The notes beneath the pieces were generated by a model. The model was not told where the DNA came from. It did not search any database and saw only the letters and a list, made by a program, of their open reading frames with translations. A stretch of DNA of 64,000 nt from Alphaproteobacteria bacterium (GTDB taxonomy: Bacteria > Pseudomonadota > Alphaproteobacteria > Micropepsales > Micropepsaceae), in the NCBI GenBank assembly GCA_016783965.1, contig JADHVO010000009.1, forward strand, positions 1 through 64,000, given 5' to 3'. A program made the position numbers and the translations under genes. Below are positions 1 through 8,658 of the stretch, one piece after another (position 1 is the stretch's first letter; every line of letters begins with the position of its first letter).

Positions 1-10
1 CAGCGATCCC

Positions 11-71
11 GTGATGCAACGGGACGGGTCGCTGCGCTTTCGGGGCTCCGCGCCCCGTCCCGTTGCATCAC
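11..71. repeat. 18-bp perfect inverted repeat (hairpin)
   Basis: The arms at 11-28 and 54-71 are exact reverse complements (GTGATGCAACGGGACGGG against its complement) around a 25-base G/C-rich loop. No T-run follows, so it does not look like a simple terminator. It may be a copy of a dispersed palindromic element. The rest of 1-302 shows no gene I can support. The asparagine-synthase-like gene ends at 303, so this stretch lies downstream of it. Confidence 0.6.
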
Positions 72-302
72 CGAGCCAGCAAGGCTCAAATGAAGAACGG
101 ACTCTCCAGGCGATTGGATGATCTCAGGGGCTCAGGTCAGCTTGTGCACCACTTTCAAAGCTGCGATCAGCGCCAGCAGTGATCAGCATCCGCAAACACC
201 ACTATAACGAGATGCATAGCGCCATCGGCACGAACCCGCATCAGCTCAGCAAGAGATGTTGGTTTCTACAAATCGTCATCGCTACATCGAACGGAAACTC
301 CC

Positions 303-2198
303 TCACGTCCAATCGATGTCAAACTCCTGCGTCCAAAGGATCAGGGCAACCCACCGCCATACGAACTTGAAATCGGGATGGGCGGGACCTTCGATTGCAC
401 GCCATGCAGCAATGAGGCGCTCCCAATCGAAGATCGAGATTGACCGGGCAGTTTCGGAAGCGAGGATCGAGGATATCTCCTTTCGCTGACTGAATAGCCA
501 ACTTCCCTGGGGCACGCCGAGACCAATTTTATCCTTCCTGAGCCGAATTTCGTCAGGCACGATTCCGCGAAGCGCTTCGCGCAACAGCCTCTTGGTCTGT
601 CCATCAGGGCCGATGTGGAATGAAGAAGGCACACTGAAAGCCACATCAGTCACTAATGAACTCAGAAACGGAACCCGACTTTCGACCGAACTGAACATCG
701 AATTGCGATCTTCATACTGCAGCAATTCTGGAAGTATCGTATGCTTAAAGTCCAACTGCAGCCGGTCGGCTAGGACATCCCTTCCGAAGTGATGTGCAAG
801 GATAGCATGCTCAGCTCTAGCATTCGGAGCCCTTTCCTCGAACCACTTGCGATTAAGCCAAGCGGGGACGTGCGACTTTCCTAACAGGTGCCGTCCTAGC
901 GATTGCAATTTCTCGGGAAGAAGATGGTCGAGCGTCCATGCGACCGCCATCGGAGCTCCCAAGCCACTGACATGGCGGCAAGCGTTGAGAAGTTGCAGCC
1001 CGGCGTTGATCTCGCCGCGGCGTGCATAGCCCGCAAGGGCTGCGCCGAAATAGAATGGGTAGCCAGCGAACTGCTCATCAGCTCCTTGGCCGTCCAGCAT
1101 GACAGTCACGCCGGCCTCGTGCGCGGCGTGGAAGATGCCGAGCTGGGCGACCATCCCGCCATATGCAGAGGGACCAAAATACCGCACGGACTTCTGGAGC
1201 ATTTCCAGCGCCTGCGATGGCTCAACAACAATTTCGTGCGGGACGGCTCGGACGTGCTCGGAGACCAGGCGCGCCCACCGCTGCTCGTTCATCGCACTGT
1301 CTTGCGCGCAGTAAGTGAAGGTCTTGAGGTCGGCGTCGGGCTCAAGAACGCGGGACGCGCATACGATCGCGGAAGAATCGATCCCGCCGGACAACGCAAA
1401 ACCAAGCGGTACGTCACTGCGCAAATGCAATCGCACGGAACTCAGAAAAGCATCCCTCAGCCGTTCTGCGGCCTCCAAGAAAGATAGATCGGAGTCCGGT
1501 ACTCGATACGCTGGCAGCGGCACCTGATAGGTGTCCAATTGTGTGGGACGACTTTCCCTCAATGACCAGCACTCGACAGCACCTAGGCCGACGGATCGGA
1601 TGCCATCGATAAGAGTGCTGCCATTGCGCTCAATGTTTCCAAAACGCAAATAACCGTATGCTGCCGAAGCGTTGACCCGCTTTGGACAGTCGGGGAAACG
1701 AAGCAAGGCTGCTGCGCTCGACGCGAACCGCAATCCACTCCCCGCTTGCGCAACATATAGCGGCTTGATTCCGTACACATCGCGAGCGAGGTAGAGTAGC
1801 TTCTCCCGCGTATCCAGCAGCGCAAAGGCGTACATGCCAATACTTTTTGCCAGTCCGGCAGGCCCGAATTTCTCCCAGAGCTGAAGCAGCACCTCGGTGT
1901 CGGATTCGGTGTGGAATTCGCATCCGAGCTGTCGGAGTTCCTCGCGCAGTTCTATGTAGTTGTAGATTTCACCGTTGAAGGTGAGGCAGTAACGCCGGTC
2001 GTGCGACCACTTTGGCTGCCTGCCTCCCTCGCTGAGGTCGATGATGGCGAGCCTCAAGTGCAGCAGGAATCCGTCATCGAAGTATTCGACAGCATAGCCG
2101 TCTGGACCGCGATAAGATATTTCTTGTCTTATCCCTTCGGCGCACTCCTTCATCTGGCGCTGATCCAGCCCGAAGAAGGCTCCTGCAATTCCGCACAT
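303..2198 (-). CDS. asnB: AsnB-type glutamine-dependent amidotransferase
   Basis: This is a 631-aa class II glutamine amidotransferase of the asparagine synthase B family. The open frame extends upstream, but the start is placed at 2198 because the family needs an N-terminal nucleophile Cys2 (MCGIAG). The N-terminal glutaminase half shows RGPDG near 30 and FNGEIYN near 74-80. The C-terminal ATP-pyrophosphatase half shows SGGIDS at 270-275. Ammonia from glutamine is passed to an adenylated carboxylate. Free asparagine synthesis is possible. In polysaccharide loci, however, such proteins (for example WbpS) often amidate uronic acids, and the WbpB/D/E-like genes nearby would supply one. It is the leftmost gene of the cluster in this window and points out of it. 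Confidence 0.9.
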   Translation of the reverse strand: MCGIAGAFFGLDQRQMKECAEGIRQEISYRGPDGYAVEYFDDGFLLHLRLAIIDLSEGGRQPKWSHDRRYCLTFNGEIYNYIELREELRQLGCEFHTESDTEVLLQLWEKFGPAGLAKSIGMYAFALLDTREKLLYLARDVYGIKPLYVAQAGSGLRFASSAAALLRFPDCPKRVNASAAYGYLRFGNIERNGSTLIDGIRSVGLGAVECWSLRESRPTQLDTYQVPLPAYRVPDSDLSFLEAAERLRDAFLSSVRLHLRSDVPLGFALSGGIDSSAIVCASRVLEPDADLKTFTYCAQDSAMNEQRWARLVSEHVRAVPHEIVVEPSQALEMLQKSVRYFGPSAYGGMVAQLGIFHAAHEAGVTVMLDGQGADEQFAGYPFYFGAALAGYARRGEINAGLQLLNACRHVSGLGAPMAVAWTLDHLLPEKLQSLGRHLLGKSHVPAWLNRKWFEERAPNARAEHAILAHHFGRDVLADRLQLDFKHTILPELLQYEDRNSMFSSVESRVPFLSSLVTDVAFSVPSSFHIGPDGQTKRLLREALRGIVPDEIRLRKDKIGLGVPQGSWLFSQRKEISSILASETARSISIFDWERLIAAWRAIEGPAHPDFKFVWRWVALILWTQEFDIDWT

Positions 2199-2457
2199 GC
2201 ATGCACTCCGAGTTTTCGACGCCCATTCCAGCGTCTGCCATCTTGGCAGTCCAGCCCGCGCCGTTGGTTGCGATGAGCGCGACTTCGTGTCACGCCGCTT
2301 GCTGGCCCGGATGTCCGTTTCGTATCTGTGTTGACAACCTGCGCCAATTTCGATTGGACGTTGTAGTTCGGATTTCTGTCTGACTGCTGTCGACCTCAAC
2401 TTGCCATTACACCTCGAAGCAGGCCACTTCATCAGTGACATTGGGGAGCTTCTCGAT

Positions 2458-3666
2458 ATGCGGATTGTCAAGATCGCTCGCCGTGCAAAGTCGTATTGGA
2501 CCCAGCTTTATGCCTCCTGGCCGGGCGCAGTGGATCTCCCATACAAGGAGCAGAAGGCTTGGTTCTGCTCCGACTTCTTCGGACCGGTTGACATCTGGGA
2601 GACTTATCTTCGCAAAGCTGGACATGATGCCACGGACATAATCTCGGGAATCGACCCCCTCGACGCGGCCTGGACGCGGGAGCACGGCAGCAATGAAACC
2701 GGGTTCGAACTCCTACTGCGGCAGGTCAAGGCGCTTGATCCGGAAGTCGTGGTCCTCGAAGCGATCCAGAGCTTCACCCTGAAGGAAATCGGCACGCTGC
2801 GGGACCAGCTGCCTAAGATGCGGGCCCTTATCGGAGTCACGGGCTATGATTTGAGAAACCAGCCGGAATTGGCGGCAGTAGACGTAGTCCTGACGTGCAT
2901 GCCTAATCAGGTCGAATTTGTAAGGAGTGCGGGCGGAAAGTCGGTTCTGTTCCCTTGGTGGTTTGATCCCCGGATTCTTGAACGATTGCCGCAAGAAAGG
3001 ACAGTCAATTACAATTTGAGCTTCATTGGCAGTCTGGATCCGGGGCCGCACATTCATGACGACCGGGTAGCATTCTTGAAGCGCCTGTCCGCTGAGGTGG
3101 ACATGACTATCTTTGCTGCTGTCGAGAAGAGACTTTGGCCTTTGGCTCTGCGTTTTGCTTCCACAAGTTCTGCCTATGGCGCGACTCGGATTCTTAGGGC
3201 CGTCGGCGTTGATGTGGAGCAATTCCCCTCAAGCAAAATCCGAAAGGCCGCTCTGTGGTCTCGTGCGCCCAGATTTCCCTATGATCGAAAGCTTTACTCC
3301 AGGATTCGACCTTCCTTTTTCGGGATCCGAATGTTCGACCTGTTGCGCCAAAGCCGAACGAACCTCAATTTTCACATTGCCCTTGCCGGCCCATACGCGG
3401 CAAACATGAGGCTCTTTGAGGCGACTGGCGTGGGAAGCTGCCTCTTGACCGATTGGAAGGCGAATCTCGTCGAATATTTCTCTGACGACGAGGTTGTTTC
3501 ATACCGCAGCGTCGACGAGGCGATTGATAGGGCGCGCTGGCTGTCCAACAATCCACGCAGGGCGGAAGAAATCGGAGCCAGGGGCCAGAGGCGCACGTTG
3601 GACAGCCACGGATTTGATAAGCGTGTGCCTCTCGTCGAGGAGGCGATCAGGTTGGCACTAGGGTAG
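2458..3666 (+). CDS. Glycosyltransferase, CgeB / Glyco_trans_1_2 type
   Basis: A 402-aa GT-B fold candidate. The start is the ATG at 2458 (MRIVKIARRAK), preceded by a GGGGAG-like ribosome site; an in-frame TTG at 2401 looks too early. The C-terminal part (NFHIALAGPY, then MRLFEATGVGSCLLTDW) matches the nucleotide-sugar-binding half of the Glyco_trans_1_2/CgeB group, where a nearly invariant Glu follows the R/L-rich helix. A late DEAIDRARWL...RRAEEIGARG segment is typical of these proteins. No signal peptide or membrane segment is seen, so it is probably cytosolic and adds a sugar to the lipid-linked repeat unit. Donor and acceptor cannot be read from the sequence. It is divergent from the amidotransferase gene. 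Confidence 0.75.
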   Translation: MRIVKIARRAKSYWTQLYASWPGAVDLPYKEQKAWFCSDFFGPVDIWETYLRKAGHDATDIISGIDPLDAAWTREHGSNETGFELLLRQVKALDPEVVVLEAIQSFTLKEIGTLRDQLPKMRALIGVTGYDLRNQPELAAVDVVLTCMPNQVEFVRSAGGKSVLFPWWFDPRILERLPQERTVNYNLSFIGSLDPGPHIHDDRVAFLKRLSAEVDMTIFAAVEKRLWPLALRFASTSSAYGATRILRAVGVDVEQFPSSKIRKAALWSRAPRFPYDRKLYSRIRPSFFGIRMFDLLRQSRTNLNFHIALAGPYAANMRLFEATGVGSCLLTDWKANLVEYFSDDEVVSYRSVDEAIDRARWLSNNPRRAEEIGARGQRRTLDSHGFDKRVPLVEEAIRLALG

Positions 3667-3682
3667 TCAGTGAACTCACGCT

Positions 3683-4894
3683 TTAGGAACGCACGCTCAG
3701 GATTTCGGCATAAATTGCGACAGCCTTGGCGGCTGATTTGTCCCAGTCGAACAGCTCCAGGCAACGGGTCCTTCCTGCCGCCCCCTTCAACTTTCGTAAA
3801 TCGCCACTTGTGATCAACTTGTCGATACCGGCCGCAAGCTCTGTAGGATCCCCTGGCCCAATCAGTTCGCCCGTCTCAGGAGTGACTTCATAGGGAATAC
3901 CCCCAACGCGCGTTGCAACCACCGGCAAGCCAGCGGTCATCGCTTCCAATATCACGAGCGGAAGCGTATCCGCGTAGGAAGGAAAGGCGAACACATCGGC
4001 GGACTGATAAAGAGCCCGAAGCTCCTCCTTGGTGATGAAGTCGGTAAACAGCAGACGAGGATCATCCCTTTGCAGCCGAGCACTCGCCAAAAGAGCGGCG
4101 TGCTCACGCTCAGAACGAATGGCTCCGCCGATTACGATCACCGCCTTCGACTTGAGCAGCGGTATTGCGCGCAGCAGGACATCGATGCCCTTGTTAGCCG
4201 TGTGATTGCCGACGAAGAATACGATCGGCCTTCCCGGCGGGAGATTGAATCTAGCCGTCAAGGCCAGCCGCTCGCTTTCCTGCGTGGCTTCACCGAAATA
4301 GTGATCGACGCCGTTCGTGACGACTTCCAGTCGCGCGCGATCAACCCCCATGGCGAGGAGTATCGACTCTTCTTGAGGGGAAAGCATTAAGACGCGCGCC
4401 GCGCTGCGGGCGACCCTGGCCACTGGCTCGGTGACAAAAGAGCGGAAAAGCCTGCGCTGCACAGCCGGCAGGCCTAGGAACCCCCCATTATCGCTGAATT
4501 CGACAAACCCGTGGGTTGATATGACATAAGGAATACCGAGAGTACTGCAGTCGGCCGCGGCTCGCGCCAGCGCACCGGGGGGATGCGGATTGTGGAAATG
4601 CACGAGAGAGGGACGTTCCGAGAGAAGCCAGCTGCGGAAATCAGCCCGCCACATCGCTGTCACAACTTGCCTCGGTAGAGCCGACGCCATCGGCGCCAAG
4701 AGGTTGTGGGCCTTTAGCCGAACAATCCGAAGGCCATCCTCCGTTGCGTCGGACGCTTCATCCGACATGGTAACAAACGACGTCTCGCATAAGCGAGACA
4801 CTCGGCGCATGAGCTGAATACCGGCAGATATTCCACCACTAGCTTTGAATGAGGGCGGCGTAATCCCGATTGCTGCGATCTTGAAAGCCCTCAC
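3683..4894 (-). CDS. Glycosyltransferase family 4
   Basis: A GT4-type transferase of about 403 aa with GT-B architecture. The N-terminal acceptor domain begins FKIAAIGITPPS and carries GGISAGIQLM. The donor domain shows PIVFFVGNHTANKGIDVLLRA, then DVFAFPSYADTLPLVILEAM, the usual E-x7-E region, and GLPVVATRVGGIPY. The start is taken as the GTG at 4894, which overlaps the upstream epimerase stop as GTGA; an ATG at 4924 would lie deeper inside that gene. The 4-bp overlap says the two are co-transcribed and translationally coupled. It is probably a cytosolic or membrane-associated repeat-unit glycosyltransferase. The linkage made is unknown. Confidence 0.85.
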   Translation of the reverse strand: MRAFKIAAIGITPPSFKASGGISAGIQLMRRVSRLCETSFVTMSDEASDATEDGLRIVRLKAHNLLAPMASALPRQVVTAMWRADFRSWLLSERPSLVHFHNPHPPGALARAAADCSTLGIPYVISTHGFVEFSDNGGFLGLPAVQRRLFRSFVTEPVARVARSAARVLMLSPQEESILLAMGVDRARLEVVTNGVDHYFGEATQESERLALTARFNLPPGRPIVFFVGNHTANKGIDVLLRAIPLLKSKAVIVIGGAIRSEREHAALLASARLQRDDPRLLFTDFITKEELRALYQSADVFAFPSYADTLPLVILEAMTAGLPVVATRVGGIPYEVTPETGELIGPGDPTELAAGIDKLITSGDLRKLKGAAGRTRCLELFDWDKSAAKAVAIYAEILSVRS

Positions 4895-5841
4895 CGCAGC
4901 TTGTCCTCGGCGCGGGTCGCCCACGCATTCCGCATGCTCGTTTTCAGATCGATCTGCGGCGACCAGCCTGTAAGTCGCCTCAGCCTATCAACCGAGGCCC
5001 TCAGCACCGGTCGATCAGCCGCACGAACCCGTCCAGGATCCTGTGAGATCGACACGCCGAGCCCCGATGCATCTGCGATCAACTGGACAACGTCGCCGAC
5101 TTCATGATCTCGGCCCGTGCCGAGATTGCAGATATTCAAGGAACCGTCATGAGGACTGGAGTTAGCAATCAGTCGAAATCCCTTCGCCGCATCCTCGACG
5201 TCGATGTAGTCCCTGCGTGGAAACAGATTACCCAGCCTAAGCTGGGTGTCTCCCGAAGCGAGTTGCTCTATGATCGCCGGCGCCAGGTGGGGATTGGTCT
5301 CGCCAGACCCCACTACGTTGAACAAGCGAACGATCGTACCTCGGATAGCGCCACTCTGATGGTAATAGCGGACGAAGTGCTCGCCGTGCAACTTAGTCAG
5401 GCCATAGATATCGACGGGCCCGGAGCCGATGTCGTCTTCGCGATGCGCCTCGGCGCTCGGCGAATAGACCGCGGCAGTTGACGCAAAAATGAAACGTGAC
5501 TTGGCAGGAGCCTTACTCAGGATGTTGATCGTCCCGGCGACATTGACGCTTGCGGCGATTCCGGGCGCCGCCTCGCATGCCGGTATGTAGTGAAGCGCGG
5601 CAAGATGGAAGATCACGGTCGGCTCGACCCTTCGCATGACGTCGGCAACTGCCTTGTCGTCGCGAATGTCCGCTTCGTGAAGCGCAAATCGTCCCCTGTC
5701 CATCGCCTCAAGCCTGTGGCGGCCGGAGGCGAGGTTATCGAGGACATGCACGTCGAACTCGCCCTCGGCGATTAACTGTCTCACGAGCTCTCGCCCGACA
5801 TAGCCAACACCGCCAGAAACAAGAACAGGGCTAAGAGACAC
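4891..5841 (-). CDS. NAD-dependent epimerase/dehydratase (GalE-like)
   Basis: An extended short-chain dehydrogenase of about 316 aa. GGVGYVG near the N-terminus is the Rossmann GxxGxxG motif, FIFASTAAVY carries the catalytic Ser/Thr, and YGLTK is the YxxxK pair. The overall layout (VLDNLASG, DIRD, HLAALHYIP) resembles UDP-glucose/GlcNAc 4-epimerases. The start chosen is the GTG at 5841, six bases after a GAGGT ribosome site; an ATG at 5883 is possible but lacks a clear site. It is coupled by a 4-base overlap to the following GT4 gene, so it likely makes the nucleotide sugar that enzyme uses. The substrate is inferred, not shown. Confidence 0.85.
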   Translation of the reverse strand: MSLSPVLVSGGVGYVGRELVRQLIAEGEFDVHVLDNLASGRHRLEAMDRGRFALHEADIRDDKAVADVMRRVEPTVIFHLAALHYIPACEAAPGIAASVNVAGTINILSKAPAKSRFIFASTAAVYSPSAEAHREDDIGSGPVDIYGLTKLHGEHFVRYYHQSGAIRGTIVRLFNVVGSGETNPHLAPAIIEQLASGDTQLRLGNLFPRRDYIDVEDAAKGFRLIANSSPHDGSLNICNLGTGRDHEVGDVVQLIADASGLGVSISQDPGRVRAADRPVLRASVDRLRRLTGWSPQIDLKTSMRNAWATRAEDKLR

Positions 5842-6305
5842 GGACGCACCTCGCTTCCAAGACACGACCAGTTCCCCGGCCATGGTAGGGTGAACCTCGC
5901 ATGTTGAGACCCCGCAGTTATCGATGCGTTTGAGATAGCAGCTAAACCTAGCCCCGGGAAGTCATGGACAAATCGCTCCGACAGGGTCAACTTCTTGCCG
6001 CGGCGCTAGAGCAAAGAGGCTTGTGGGAGGGGCGCTATCGTCAAGAGACTTGACGAGCAATGTCGGAACTAGCATTCGACCGCAGACAGAGCCATCGAGA
6101 CCTTGCCCATGACATTTGACTAAGAATCACCGCTCTCTCAGGCGAGCATTGTCGTGGTGATTTGCTGTGTCCGTGCACGGGCCGGTGGCGCTTGACATTC
6201 TTCGGTGCAATCAACCAGTAATTCAACGAAAAGTCGTTCTGGCGTCGGGACGCCCGCCCACTTGCAGCTTGCGAATGCGGCGTGAGCCGTCGACGGACTC
6301 CGTTA
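5842..6305. other. Intergenic region with short palindrome
   Basis: This is the divergent spacer between the epimerase and acetyltransferase genes. I see no convincing coding frame. It contains a tight inverted repeat at 6039-6055 (CGTCAAG, three-base spacer, CTTGACG), which could be an operator or small hairpin. Promoters for both sides are expected here, but I could not identify -35/-10 boxes with confidence. Confidence 0.4.
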
Positions 6306-6962
6306 ATGGACAGACGTAAGGTTGGGCTCGATACCATGGTTGCCAGCGTTCAATATCTTCTGCGCCGACTCGCAGGGCGGCCGACATGCGTGAAGCAACC
6401 AACTACGAGGTTATTGTCGACTGCTCGCATCCTAAATGCGGGAGGGCCATCCAGCAGAATTTCCATCGGGGCATTCACTATCGTGCGCGGCGAGCTGTTC
6501 GTTTTCGCGCATGGGGGCGACATTAGAATCGGGGATTGGGGCTATATCGGCGAGGGCTCTCGAATTTGGTCTGGAGGCAGGATCACAATCGGTAACAGAG
6601 TCCTCATTGCACACAACGTGAACGTCTTCGACAACTTGACCCACCCAATCTCGCCTGAAGCACGGCATCAACAGTGCAAGAGCATCTATGAACGAGGGCA
6701 TCCGATCGATATTTCGCTCGGCGAGAAACCCGTTCAAATCGACGACGATTCTTGGATCGGCGCAAACAGCACGGTCCTTTGCGGGGTTCACATCGGCCGA
6801 GCGGCGATCATCGGGGCTGGTTCCGTGGTTACTTCAAATGTTCCACCCTACTCGATCGTCGCGGGGAACCCGGCGAAGGTTGTCCGCATGATTTCCGCGG
6901 ACGAACTGGAACCGTCAGATCGCGCCGCCATGATTGAATATCTGAGCAAAGTGCAAGCCTAG
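6306..6962 (+). CDS. Hexapeptide-repeat acyltransferase (LbH family)
   Basis: About 218 aa from the ATG at 6306. An upstream GTG at 6282 and an ATG at 6336 are alternatives, and none has a strong ribosome site. Irregular hexapeptide repeats (ISIGAFTIV, IRIGDWGYIGEGS, ITIGNRVLIAHNVNVFD, DSWIGANSTVLCGVHIGRAAIIGAGSVV) form a left-handed beta helix, ending in the PPYSIVAGNPAKVVR cap found in sugar O-acetyltransferases of the WcaB/WcaF and maltose-acetyltransferase type. It likely transfers an acetyl group from acetyl-CoA to a polysaccharide sugar in the cytosol. It begins a plus-strand run with two methyltransferases. The acceptor is unknown. Confidence 0.85.
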   Translation: MDRRKVGLDTMVASVQYLLRRLAGRPTCVKQPTTRLLSTARILNAGGPSSRISIGAFTIVRGELFVFAHGGDIRIGDWGYIGEGSRIWSGGRITIGNRVLIAHNVNVFDNLTHPISPEARHQQCKSIYERGHPIDISLGEKPVQIDDDSWIGANSTVLCGVHIGRAAIIGAGSVVTSNVPPYSIVAGNPAKVVRMISADELEPSDRAAMIEYLSKVQA

Positions 6963-6992
6963 CCTCGCTTGTAAAATTCGGAGACCGGATTG

Positions 6993-7841
6993 ATGTCCGA
7001 GGAAAAGTTCGGGAGTTGGGAAGCAGCCGTCGTCTGGTTGCGCGAGCAACCTGAGTTCGAACAGGTGGCTAAGGATGCCTACTATGACGATCCGCTCGCC
7101 TCAGCATCCCTCAGATACTGGAGCAGCGAGGAGTGGGCAAGCATTCGGGCCTTGCTTGGCACCCAGCGCGGGCGGGCCCTAGACGTCGGAGCCGGCAGAG
7201 GCATTGCGAGCTATGCATTGGCCAAGGATGGGTTCGAGGTAGTAGCACTTGAGCCCGATCCAAGTCCGCTCGTTGGTGCCCAGGCAATTCGATCTCTAGC
7301 CCAGACCGAGGAGCTTCCCATTGAGGTTTCCGAGAGCTATTCGGAGAAACTGCCTTTTGCCGACGCCAGTTTCGATCTGGTTTTCGCACGAGCAGTTCTG
7401 CATCATACCAAGGACCTAGCATCCGCCTGCGCCGAATACTTTCGCGTCCTAAGACCCAACGGCAGGTTTCTGGCAGTCCGTGAACATGTGATTTCGAAAC
7501 AGCGCGATCTCCCAGCGTTCCTCGATGCCCACCCTTTGCATAAGCTGTATGGTGGGGAAAATGCTTTCCTGCTTAGCCAATATATTTCGGCCATCCGCGG
7601 CGCCGGCTTCAACTCGGTTATCAAGCTGTCACCCTTCGAAAGCCCGATCAATTATGCTCCCCGTACTCGTGGACAGTTGCTACTCGAATTGGAGAAGCGA
7701 GCAAATAGGATTCCAGGTGCACGCTTTGTTACTCGGAGCATTTTTCGATCGGGGCCGGGAATTACATTGGTCCTAAAGCTCCTCTCAATCGTCGACAACC
7801 GGCCGGGGCGCCTCTACTCTTTTCTCGCCTGCAAACGGTAA
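6993..7841 (+). CDS. Class I SAM-dependent methyltransferase
   Basis: 282 aa, start at the ATG at 6993 with GGAGA nearby. The SAM-binding motif I reads RALDVGAGRGIASYAL, followed by an acidic residue at the end of beta 2 (VVALEPD). FDLVFARAVLHHTKD is motif II in the Methyltransf_11 style, and LRPNGRFLAVREHV follows it. The C-terminal part is probably the substrate lid. It likely methylates a sugar or glycan terminus, judged only by its position between an acetyltransferase and a second methyltransferase. The chemistry (O-methyl or other) cannot be told from the sequence. Confidence 0.8.
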   Translation: MSEEKFGSWEAAVVWLREQPEFEQVAKDAYYDDPLASASLRYWSSEEWASIRALLGTQRGRALDVGAGRGIASYALAKDGFEVVALEPDPSPLVGAQAIRSLAQTEELPIEVSESYSEKLPFADASFDLVFARAVLHHTKDLASACAEYFRVLRPNGRFLAVREHVISKQRDLPAFLDAHPLHKLYGGENAFLLSQYISAIRGAGFNSVIKLSPFESPINYAPRTRGQLLLELEKRANRIPGARFVTRSIFRSGPGITLVLKLLSIVDNRPGRLYSFLACKR

Positions 7842-7926
7842 CAGTCGGTTGCAGCCTTCCACAGCGGGGAGTTGGCAGGGAAGCTGGCAGTGAGGCTGTT
7901 TTTCAGGACTTGATCAGGAGATTCTT

Positions 7927-8637
7927 ATGGCACAGCCGGTCGAAACCGCTTCACGGTACAGTGACGGCACCTACCTGCTCCACAATCCCGACTGGCATGC
8001 CGAGCATTCCGGCTGGAAGGCAGATCACATAGCACGCCTCATGGTGAAAAACGGGATCAGCCCGACATCTGTTGCCGAAGTCGGGTGCGGAGCGGGGGGG
8101 ATACTTGAGGCGCTGCAAACCGCATTTCCTACGGCCACATATTTTGGATACGACATTTCCCAACAGGCAAATGAGCTCGCGCGCCCGAAAGCAAACGACA
8201 AGCTTACCTTCCATCTCGGTGATATCTTAGCCGCACCTAAGATTTACTTTGACGTGCTACTGGCAATCGACGTGTTCGAGCACGTCGACGACTATATGGA
8301 CTTCCTCCGCAAGCTTAGGCAACTCGCAAACTACAAGGTTTTCCATATACCCCTTGACCTATCGGTCCTCAGCATCGTTCGTCCGTCGTCACTCATGAAC
8401 GCGCGCGAGGCGGCGGGCCATCTGCATTACTTCACTAAGGAGACGGCCTTGGCCACGCTCAAGGACTGTGGCTACACCGTCGTCGATCAGTGCTTCACGC
8501 GGCGGAGCGTCGAGTTACGCGCGAACAGTCTAGGGGCAAGTCTGATGAAGATTCCCAGAGCCGGTTTGTCATTTATGAGCAACGACTTGGCGGCGCGGTT
8601 CCTAGGTGGCTTCTCCTTGCTTGTTCTAGCTAAGTGA
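7927..8637 (+). CDS. Class I SAM-dependent methyltransferase
   Basis: 236 aa. Motif I is SVAEVGCGAGGILEAL, followed by YFGYDISQQANELA and DVLLAIDVFEHVDDY, a pattern of the Methyltransf_23 group. It is not closely similar to the gene just upstream, so the pair is not a recent duplication. A ribosome site (AGGAG) precedes the ATG. It is the last gene of the plus-strand acetyl/methyl-transferase run and converges on the polymerase-like gene. A role in decorating the surface glycan is inferred from context. Confidence 0.8.
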   Translation: MAQPVETASRYSDGTYLLHNPDWHAEHSGWKADHIARLMVKNGISPTSVAEVGCGAGGILEALQTAFPTATYFGYDISQQANELARPKANDKLTFHLGDILAAPKIYFDVLLAIDVFEHVDDYMDFLRKLRQLANYKVFHIPLDLSVLSIVRPSSLMNAREAAGHLHYFTKETALATLKDCGYTVVDQCFTRRSVELRANSLGASLMKIPRAGLSFMSNDLAARFLGGFSLLVLAK

Positions 8638-8658
8638 TTCCTTCCTCTCTAGGATTCC